From positions 1-42,857 of the forward strand of contig JAAUPA010000010.1 of the NCBI GenBank assembly GCA_012034615.1: a stretch of DNA of 42,857 nt, written 5' to 3'. The notes under the pieces are model-generated. The model ran no database searches, was not told the DNA's origin, and saw only the letters and a list, made by a program, of their open reading frames with translations. The stretch is from Leptolyngbyaceae cyanobacterium CSU_1_4 (GTDB taxonomy: Bacteria; Cyanobacteriota; Cyanobacteriia; Elainellales; Elainellaceae). Position numbers and translations under genes: made by a program. Below are positions 36,607 through 42,857 of the stretch, piece after piece. The number at the start of each line of letters is the position of its first letter. Positions within the stretch are counted from its first letter, which is position 1.

Positions 36607-38450
36607 AGCAGCAGTTCCGAAGGCTCCGCACTAATCATCACCGGATCTTGATAAAGCGGCACGGTAAAGGTGACAGTCGAACCTAACCCTTCACCCATGC
36701 TGTAAAAGTTAACAATTCCGCCCATGGCTTCCACCAGCTTTTGGGAAATTGCCAAACCTAAGCCCGTGCCGCCATATTGACGAGTCCGCGACCCGTCTAC
36801 TTGGCTAAAAGACTGAAACAACTTATCCTGTTTTTCCAAAGAAACACCAATCCCCGTATCCGCCACGCTAATTTTGACGCTGCCAGGTTTCTCCTGATTC
36901 TGCACCAAAATTTTGTCGGGCAAAACTTCAGCCGTAATGGTGATGCCGCCCTCGTGAGTGAACTTGACGGCGTTGCTCAGCAAGTTCAACATCACTTGTA
37001 ACAGCCGTTGGTAGTTGCCCAACACCACCACGTCGTCCCGGGTTGCGGGGGTGAGAATTTCTAGACTCAGGGATTTTTGCTGGGATTGGGGACGAATAAA
37101 GTTCTCAACATCGCTCAACAAATCGTCGAGCTGAATGGGATTGAGATCAAGTTGCATCTTCCCTGCTTCAATCTTGGCGACATCTAAAATATCGTTAATG
37201 ATGCTTAATAGATGAATTGCCGAACGGTGCGCCTCTTCAATAAATTGGCTTTGTTCTTCAGGATCATCTGCCATGCCGTCCATAATCAGCTTTAGGAAGC
37301 CAATCACCCCATTAAGGGGCGTGCGCAGTTCGTGGGAGGTGTTTGCCAAGAACTCGCTTTTGAGGCGAGAGGCTGCCTCGGCTTGCTGTCGGGCTTCCTC
37401 AATTTCTCGGTGACGCTCCATGAGGCTTTCGTTGGCGCGTCGCAGTTCTGCGGCTAGGTTGCGGCTTTCTTCGAGCAAGGTGGCGTGGGCAACTCCGGTT
37501 CCCACTTGGTCGGCAATTTCCTTTAGCAGATCAAGGTCAATATCGCTCCAGGGGGAGGCTGGATTAATTTGCTCTGAATTGAGTTGGTAGAGAATGATTA
37601 AGCCGTTGGGCTGGTCTTTGTAGGGAGTGGCGATCGCCAAAACCGAGTGGGGTACGCCCTCTGTTGAGCTAAATGTCACAGGTTCCAGGGTGGAGAGCGC
37701 CTGAGCCAAATATAGCCCGTCTTCAAGCTTCAGTTCTGCGCCCAACATCGAATTTAAGTCCGACTGACAATACTCCGCCACAACTTTCAAGCTCTGGCTG
37801 GGAGGCTTGTAAGGGCAAATCAAACAACGGCTGACATTCAGCGCTGTGCCCAAGCCCTCTACGGTTTGTTGCCAAATTGTTTCTAAATTAAGGCTCCGGC
37901 GAATTTGCCCAATCACCTGGGTCAACTGCTGCCGATAACGGCTAGAGCGCGGAGCCAACACCGCTGGGGCGATCGCATTGACCAATGCCAACGCTTCTTC
38001 TCGGGTTGCCGTTCGGAGAAACCGCCCCATCGCCACCACCAAAGTCGCTGAGCCATAGGGCACAATAATGGGACTGAGGGTCAGGTCAAAAATGAAATAG
38101 CGACTCGCATAGGCAAACCCATACTCAAACCGCATCGGGGTCAAATCCTCAAGCACCTGCCGCACCAGCCCCAAGTAAGTAGAGGCATCCAGGGGGGCAA
38201 ACTGCGACGGTTGACCAATGACTTGTTCTGGGTTGATTCTGTGCCCACTGTTTTGCCAACAGAAGGAAAAATATCGCCCCGCCTCATCTTGAGTAAACAC
38301 CAAATCCGCATCCGAAACCGATCGCCATCCATTGCGTTGCGGAGAAGGGAGAGGCGTGGGTTGGGTCGTCGAAAGCGGAATATCGCTAGGCGAAGTCATT
38401 AGCGTAGAACTGCGATCGGTCGGGACACTTTTTGGCGTTGACTGAAGCAT
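36603..38450 (-). CDS. PAS/GAF-domain sensor histidine kinase
   Basis: This is a 615-residue soluble kinase. After a disordered, Pro/Ser-rich start (1-45) comes a PAS-like region (about 45-150: LVFTQDEAGRYFSFCWQNSG). A GAF domain (about 175-335: LNLETIWQQTVEGLGTALNV) and a coiled coil follow. HisKA has the H-box SHELRTPLNGVIGFL, and HATPase has N-box LNLLSNAVKFT, G1 VADTGIGV, F-box DKLFQSFSQVD and G2 GGTGLGLAISQ. No receiver or output domain is attached and no response regulator gene is adjacent, so the partner is unknown. The stop overlaps that of the PPC gene on the other strand. Confidence 0.85.
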   Translation of the reverse strand: MLQSTPKSVPTDRSSTLMTSPSDIPLSTTQPTPLPSPQRNGWRSVSDADLVFTQDEAGRYFSFCWQNSGHRINPEQVIGQPSQFAPLDASTYLGLVRQVLEDLTPMRFEYGFAYASRYFIFDLTLSPIIVPYGSATLVVAMGRFLRTATREEALALVNAIAPAVLAPRSSRYRQQLTQVIGQIRRSLNLETIWQQTVEGLGTALNVSRCLICPYKPPSQSLKVVAEYCQSDLNSMLGAELKLEDGLYLAQALSTLEPVTFSSTEGVPHSVLAIATPYKDQPNGLIILYQLNSEQINPASPWSDIDLDLLKEIADQVGTGVAHATLLEESRNLAAELRRANESLMERHREIEEARQQAEAASRLKSEFLANTSHELRTPLNGVIGFLKLIMDGMADDPEEQSQFIEEAHRSAIHLLSIINDILDVAKIEAGKMQLDLNPIQLDDLLSDVENFIRPQSQQKSLSLEILTPATRDDVVVLGNYQRLLQVMLNLLSNAVKFTHEGGITITAEVLPDKILVQNQEKPGSVKISVADTGIGVSLEKQDKLFQSFSQVDGSRTRQYGGTGLGLAISQKLVEAMGGIVNFYSMGEGLGSTVTFTVPLYQDPVMISAEPSELLL

Positions 38451-38582
38451 AGACAGCGGGCAAAAGCCTGAAATCAGGATTGGGCAAGCCTAGAGTTCCC
38501 GATTTAACTTTGCACGTACCCGTTTTCTACCCATCCTAACTAAGCGCTCATTTGAACAACAATGAAGCCAGAGGGAAATGCC

Positions 38583-38810
38583 TTAATCATTCCACTCTCC
38601 TTTGGGCGGAACCGGCGGATTTCGGTAGACGGTTCGGGTCACTTCGTCATCTCTGCGGCTACCGCTTAGCCACTGCCGCACCGCAACTTCAATCACTTTA
38701 CTGGGGTCGTTGGTCAAATGGCTAATTTGCTCCAATAGCTCAGCATCAATTTGAACTGAGAGATCCACTTTGCCAGAGGGAAGCTTGGAACTAACGATCG
38801 GGTCATTCAT
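38583..38810 (-). CDS. small ribbon-helix-helix type protein, possible antitoxin
   Basis: I place the start at ATG 38810 (MNDPIVSSKLPSGKVDLSVQ), giving 75 residues, with AAGGA 12 bases upstream. A longer form from TTG 38846 adds an unlikely leader. KVDLSVQIDAELLEQISHLT and DPSKVIEVAVRQWL form a strand-helix-helix pattern like CopG/CcdA-type DNA-binding antitoxins. The C-terminal 25 residues are charged and Pro-rich (NPPVPPKGEWND). No toxin gene is adjacent. A TATAAT box (38882-38887) lies on the opposite strand and could serve lepA. Confidence 0.5.
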   Translation of the reverse strand: MNDPIVSSKLPSGKVDLSVQIDAELLEQISHLTNDPSKVIEVAVRQWLSGSRRDDEVTRTVYRNPPVPPKGEWND

Positions 38811-39046
38811 AGTATGCTGAAATCCTTGAGTCACAATAGGGTGCAAGGTTAAAGATATAACGTGCTAAAGATATACCGTGGGTATAATCACCCGATACAC
38901 TGCATTTTACGACGCGCGCTCAACAAGAGGTAGACTTCTCTCGGAATTGTTCATATCCCCCCAATCCAATTACAAATCAGCTCACCCTCTGCTTAGGCAT
39001 TAAAATAAGTTAAGGCATTCCTATCGTCCTGAGTTCTTCTTACTAT

Positions 39047-40848
39047 ATGACTGACGTACCCGTCTCTCGCATTCGCAATTTTTCCATCATTGCCCACATT
39101 GATCATGGCAAATCCACCTTGGCAGACCGTTTGCTCCAGGTCACAGGAACGGTGAGCGATCGCGATATGAAAGCCCAACTCCTTGACAACATGGATCTGG
39201 AGCGAGAGCGGGGCATCACCATCAAATTGCAAGCCGCCCGCATGAACTATAAGGCAAAAGACGGTCAGGACTACGTGCTGAATCTGATCGACACGCCGGG
39301 ACACGTTGACTTTTCCTACGAAGTCTCTCGGTCGCTTGCGCCTGCGAGGGGGCGCTGCTGGTGGTCGATGCGTCTCAGGGCGTAGAAGCGCAAACCCTGG
39401 CAAACGTTTATTTGGCGCTGGAGAATGACCTAGAAATCATTCCGGTGCTTAACAAAATTGACTTGCCCGGTGCAGACCCCGATCGCGTGACGGGTGAAAT
39501 TGAAGAAATTATTGGGCTAGATTGCAGCGACGCGATTCTTGCCTCAGCCAAAGAAGGCATTGGCATTGGCGATATTCTAGAAGCGATCGTTGAAAAAGTG
39601 CCGCCCCCCAAAAATACGATCAACGAGCCTTTACGGGCACTGATTTTTGATAGCTACTACGATGCCTATCGGGGCGTAATTGTCTATTTCCGGGTGATGG
39701 ATGGAACCGTGAAAAAGGGCGATCGCGTCCGGTTCATGGTCTCCGGCAAAGAATATCAAATCGACGAACTCGGCATTCTCGCTCCTACCCAAATCCAAGT
39801 CGAATCCCTCCATGCCGGAGAAGTGGGCTACCTCGCCGCCGCCATTAAATCCGTTGAAGATGCCCGTGTGGGCGACACCATCACCCTTGCCGCCGCCCCT
39901 GCCGCCGAACCTTTCCCCGGCTACACCGAAGCCAAACCCATGGTCTTCTGCGGTCTCTTCCCCACCGATGCCGACCAATTTGAAGATTTGCGAGAGTCCT
40001 TAGAAAAGCTGCGCCTCAACGATGCCTCGTTGCACTACGAGCCAGAAACCTCTAGCGCTATGGGCTTTGGTTTTCGCTGCGGCTTTTTGGGGCTGCTGCA
40101 CATGGAAATTGTCCAAGAACGCCTAGAACGAGAGTATGACCTCGATTTAATTACTACGGCTCCCTCAGTAATTTACAAAGTCATTAAAATCAATGGCGAA
40201 GAAGTCTACATCGACAACCCCAGCAACCTCCCCGACCCGCAGCAACGCGAGAAAATTGAGGAGCCTTACGTTCAGGTCGATATGATTACCCCGGAAGCTT
40301 ACGTTGGGGCATTGATGGAACTTAGCCAGAGTCGGCGGGGCGTGTTCAAAGACATGAAATACCTGACGCAAGGGCGCACCACGCTGATGTATGAACTCCC
40401 TTTGGCAGAAGTTGTCACAGACTTTTTCGACCAAATGAAGTCCCGTTCCAGAGGCTACGCCAGCATGGAATATCACCTGATTGGCTACCGCGAAAATCCG
40501 CTGGTGAAGCTCGATGTACTCATCAACGGCGAACCTGTTGATCCTCTGGCGACGATCGTTCACCGGGATAAGGCTTACTTTGTGGGCAAAGCCCTAGTCG
40601 AAAAATTGAAGGAGTTGATTCCGCGCCACCAGTTTAAGATTCCACTGCAAGCTTCGATCGGGAGTCGCGTGGTGGCGAGTGAGCACATTCCAGCGCTCCG
40701 AAAAGACGTGTTGGCGAAGTGCTATGGCGGTGACATTAGCCGGAAGAAGAAGCTGTTGCAGAAGCAGGCAAAGGGCAAGAAACGGTTGAAGGCGATCGGG
40801 ACTGTGGATGTGCCCCAAGAGGCGTTTATGGCGGTGTTGAAGCTTTAG
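39047..40848 (+). CDS. lepA: elongation factor 4 (LepA), with frameshift
   Basis: LepA/EF4 is a ribosome-bound GTPase that acts in translation elongation or initiation under stress. The N-terminal 98 residues from ATG 39047 contain the G1 motif [14 protein letters not shown], switch I ([20 protein letters not shown]) and G3 [16 protein letters not shown]. The next frame carries G4 [10 protein letters not shown] and the rest through the LepA-specific C-terminus ([20 protein letters not shown]). Restoring one G at about 39340 joins the two as [20 protein letters not shown], giving about 600 residues, the usual length. Conservation on both sides is complete, so the break is very likely a sequencing error. 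Confidence 0.92.
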
Positions 40849-40883
40849 TGGCTCATTCTTTTAACTCAAATGCTTTTGATTGT

Positions 40884-41150
40884 TTATTTTGGCAATTGTG
40901 CGATCGCATCTAGAAGCGGTAACACACATTTGGAATAGAATCGCTCTTGATAAACACCGCCTGCTTCAATGACCCGAAAATAGCCCGATATACAGTTTTG
41001 CTGCACAATATGTCTATCTAGGGCATGTAGATCCTTCCAGTCTCCCGCATTGCCAATTGCGATCGGGAGCCAAGGTTTCTTTGCTTCCTCAGCACTTTGA
41101 ATTCCTTGAGAATGGGCAAGAAGTCCGATAATGCCAGGGACTAAACGGGG
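40884..41150 (-). pseudogene. C-terminal remnant of an unrecognised gene
   Basis: A minus-strand frame without a start codon reads about 88 residues of protein-like sequence: GIIGLLAHSQGIQSAEEAKK, PWLPIAIGNAGDWKDLHALD and GVYQERFYSKCVLPLLDAIA, ending in TAA at 40884-40886. Upstream, at 41151-41195 in a neighbouring frame, TDWVLSKPKVFGDP looks like its continuation, so the gene was probably frameshifted and truncated at its 5' end. I do not recognise the family. Confidence 0.45.
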
Positions 41151-41358
41151 TCACCAAAAACTTTAGGTTTACTCAACACCCAATCGGTGTAGCCAGTTGT
41201 CTAAATTCCCCTGCCATAAATCACATTATTGCTCCCTGTACAGCTTGGCGATCGCAGCCCAAGCCAGATGGGATGTTTATTTTTCAGAGAGATAAGGTTT
41301 TGCTAAGAATTAGGTCATGAAGAGTGGTCTGTTAAGAATAAAGGATGGGGTGATGAAA

Positions 41359-41427
41359 GAATTCAAAATTATCAATTCAAAATTCAAAATGAACAGCCTT
41401 TAATCCTGAATTTTGAACTTTGAATTC
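41359..41427. repeat. AT-rich ATTCAAAA-type inverted repeat
   Basis: Repeats of ATTCAAAAT (41361-41390) face TGAATTTTGAA and TTTGAATTC (41407-41427) across a short spacer. Such ATTCAAAATTCAAAA elements are common intergenic repeats in cyanobacteria. The segment between the decayed gene and the integrase (41196-41472) otherwise shows nothing I can support. Confidence 0.6.
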
Positions 41428-41472
41428 GCTCGTCTTTCGCCACTAACTAAAAATTGACAACCCAATAGCCTG

Positions 41473-42438
41473 TTAAACATCAAGCGGACTTCTAACTCCT
41501 TGTCCTCCTCGGTTTAGAACATGCGTATAAATCATCGTCGTTTTGACATCCTTATGCCCCAGTAACTCTTGAATCGTGCGGATGTCATAACCATTTTCGA
41601 GCAGGTGAGTTGCAAAGCTGTGGCGGAAGGTATGGCAACTGACCCGTTTGTTGATTTTGGCAGCGCGGACGGCTCGTTTAATCGCTTTTTGTAAGCCGCT
41701 TTCATGGAGATGATGACGGCGAACAGTTCCACTACGGGGATCTTGGGAAAGCTGTTCTGCCGGAAAAATGTATTGCCAGCCCCAGTCTCGGTTGGCGTTA
41801 GGATACTTTCTTTCTAAAGCAAACGGCAGATAAACTGCACCATAGCCGCGTTCTAAGTCCTGATGATGTCGATATTTGACGAGTTGGAGGTGGGATTGTA
41901 GCAGATCAATGACGCTGAGGGGCAGCATGGTTAGACGGTCTTCCATGCCCTTGCCATTGCGAACGATGAGTTGTTTCTGGGCAAAATCAAGGTCTTTGAC
42001 TCGCAGGTGCAGACATTCGGTTTGCCTCAGCCCACAGCCGTAGAGCAATTTAACCACAATCTGATAAACCCCAGAGAGTTCTTGAAGAACGCTTCGTACC
42101 TCGGTTTGGGCAAGGACAGTGGGTAGGTGGCGCGATCGTTTGGCACGGAGAGCGTTGATGGAAGCATCAAGGGGTTGATGGAGAACTTCTTGGTAGAGAA
42201 ACAGGAGGGCATAGAAAGCCTGGTTTTGAGTAGCGGCAGAGACTTGAGTGTCAACTGCAAGGTGACTGAGGAAGGATTCAATTTCTGGGACACCCATATT
42301 TTTGGGATGTTGCTTGTTGTGAAAGAGGATGAAGCGTCTGATCCATTGCACGTAGGTTTCTTCAGTCCGGTAAGAGTAGTGCTTCAGGCGGATCATGTCG
42401 CGGACTTGGTCGAGTAGTTTTCGAGGGGGTGCTTGCAT
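41473..42438 (-). CDS. intI: integron-type integrase (IntI-like tyrosine recombinase)
   Basis: This 321-residue tyrosine recombinase has an N-terminal SAM-like domain ([20 protein letters not shown]) and the catalytic residues R ([17 protein letters not shown]), K ([14 protein letters not shown]), H-x-x-R ([16 protein letters not shown]), H ([12 protein letters not shown]) and Y ([19 protein letters not shown]). The extra segment between boxes I and II ([51 protein letters not shown]) is the hallmark that separates IntI from XerC/D. The integrase is intact. Its 5' side faces a candidate att site at 42565-42641, the normal integron arrangement, in which cassettes are transcribed away from intI. 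Confidence 0.9.
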   Translation of the reverse strand: MQAPPRKLLDQVRDMIRLKHYSYRTEETYVQWIRRFILFHNKQHPKNMGVPEIESFLSHLAVDTQVSAATQNQAFYALLFLYQEVLHQPLDASINALRAKRSRHLPTVLAQTEVRSVLQELSGVYQIVVKLLYGCGLRQTECLHLRVKDLDFAQKQLIVRNGKGMEDRLTMLPLSVIDLLQSHLQLVKYRHHQDLERGYGAVYLPFALERKYPNANRDWGWQYIFPAEQLSQDPRSGTVRRHHLHESGLQKAIKRAVRAAKINKRVSCHTFRHSFATHLLENGYDIRTIQELLGHKDVKTTMIYTHVLNRGGQGVRSPLDV

Positions 42439-42564
42439 TGCTAACCTCAGTAGGTTGAGACTTGTTTATGTATTAGATAGTACATAGTAACTCTCTATAA
42501 CCTTCTGGAGAATCTACGTAAGTTTCTCTCTAACTCCCCAAAATCGGAAGATATACGGAAGATT

Positions 42565-42641
42565 TCCACCTAACTCCCTACCTATGGGTTATTAGTTGTA
42601 CAGAGTCCACTTTAATAACCTAATAAAGGGAGTTAGGTGGA
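42565..42641 (+). other. candidate integron recombination site (attI or attC-like)
   Basis: Perfect 14-bp arms TCCACCTAACTCCC (42565-42578) and GGGAGTTAGGTGGA (42628-42641) contain ACCTAAC (RYYYAAC) at 42568-42574 and GTTAGGT (GTTRRRY) at 42632-42638, the core-site consensus of integron recombination. A second inner stem pairs GGTTATTA (42587-42594) with TAATAACC (42613-42620), with unpaired spacers of eight and seven bases between the stems. A two-stem hairpin like this is how attC sites fold. The position 127-203 bp from the intI start also suits attI. Which of the two it is remains open. Confidence 0.6.
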
Positions 42642-42857
42642 CTTTGTCTGTCTAATTAGATCGTTAGCAGGCTCCGCCCACAGGTCTTACACTCGTTGAT
42701 GAGGGCGATCGACCACTGGGAAAAGAACCGGGAGCGATCGGTTGAGCCAGAGAGAGGCGATCGGGAATAGTAGAGTGAATGAGGGCGATCGGGGGTGAGG
42801 GATGAGTGAAGTACAGAGAGGCGATCGAGAGCGAGAACCAGCTAACAACCCGGTTGG
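42642..42857. other. right-edge stretch with clustered GCGATCG motifs and a possible second att half-site
   Basis: No gene is visible. GCGATCG occurs five times at irregular spacing (42705, 42734, 42757, 42785 and 42821), with flanks that partly repeat (GATGAGGGCGATCG/AATGAGGGCGATCG and AGAGAGGCGATCG twice). The last bases, AGCTAACAACCCGGTTGG, resemble the left end of an attC site, but the window stops before the rest could be seen. Confidence 0.35.

Noticed and set aside
42698-42830. Possible CRISPR array from regularly repeated GGCGATCG motifs
   Set aside because: The repeated core is only 8 bp, the spacing is irregular (23-36 bp) and it is the ubiquitous HIP1-type motif. No cas genes are present.
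1-42857. tRNA or rRNA genes
   Set aside because: I looked for T-loop-like GGTTCGAAT contexts with pairing stems and for conserved rRNA segments and found none that hold up.

Overview
The window comes from a cyanobacterium. HIP1-type octamers (GCGATCGC) are scattered throughout, the transhydrogenase has the split pntA1/pntA2/pntB layout, there is a PatA/PixG-type response regulator, a multi-GAF PixJ-like phototaxis receptor, a DUF2301 membrane protein, and a cyanobacterial-type gas vesicle cluster (gvpA-C-N-J-x-K-F-G). Conserved housekeeping genes (lepA, hemB, pntAB) make it chromosomal. I cannot fix the genus from this evidence.

Layout. 1-11.1 kb is an accessory, mobile-element-rich region. 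It holds a broken DUF1016 (YhcG-like) nuclease gene, a plasmid-type parA-parB pair with three 20-bp palindromes in front of it, a small ribbon-helix-helix gene divergent from a MerR-like HTH gene, an IS110 remnant, an IS21-type istA/istB element, and a nested element in which a group II intron (5'-truncated, domains V and VI intact) sits inside a tnpB gene. 11.1-14.0 kb is the pnt operon (minus strand), closed by a strong intrinsic terminator and with a terminator-like hairpin in its leader. 14.4-16.0 kb has a DUF2301 membrane protein and a frameshifted DUF2887 nuclease-like gene. 16.0-26.4 kb (minus strand) is a complete chemotaxis/phototaxis operon: PixG-, PixH-, PixI-, PixJ- and PixL-like proteins plus a second CheW. 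26.75-31.75 kb (plus strand) is the gas vesicle cluster, divergent from the phototaxis operon across about 390 bp. 31.8-40.9 kb holds an Lhr-like helicase, hemB, yjbQ, a secreted PPC-type protein, a PAS/GAF histidine kinase, a small RHH gene and lepA. 41.5-42.86 kb has an integron-type integrase (IntI signature region and SPLD C-terminus) followed on its 5' side by a candidate att site.

How the parts fit. The phototaxis operon would sense light through candidate bilin-binding GAF domains and drive a CheA/CheY relay. The gvp cluster makes buoyancy organelles. Their head-to-head arrangement suggests, but does not prove, shared control of light response and vertical position. GvpC and GvpN carry the same C-terminal winged-helix-like domain, which I regard as the most unusual protein feature here. 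The integrase plus att-like site at the right edge suggests a sedentary integron whose cassettes would lie beyond the window.

Caution: lepA, pntB, cheA/pixL, the DUF2887 gene, the PPC gene and several accessory genes each appear to be broken by single-base losses, mostly in or beside short homopolymer runs. That pattern is more typical of sequencing or assembly error than of decay, so I describe these as single genes with a frameshift.
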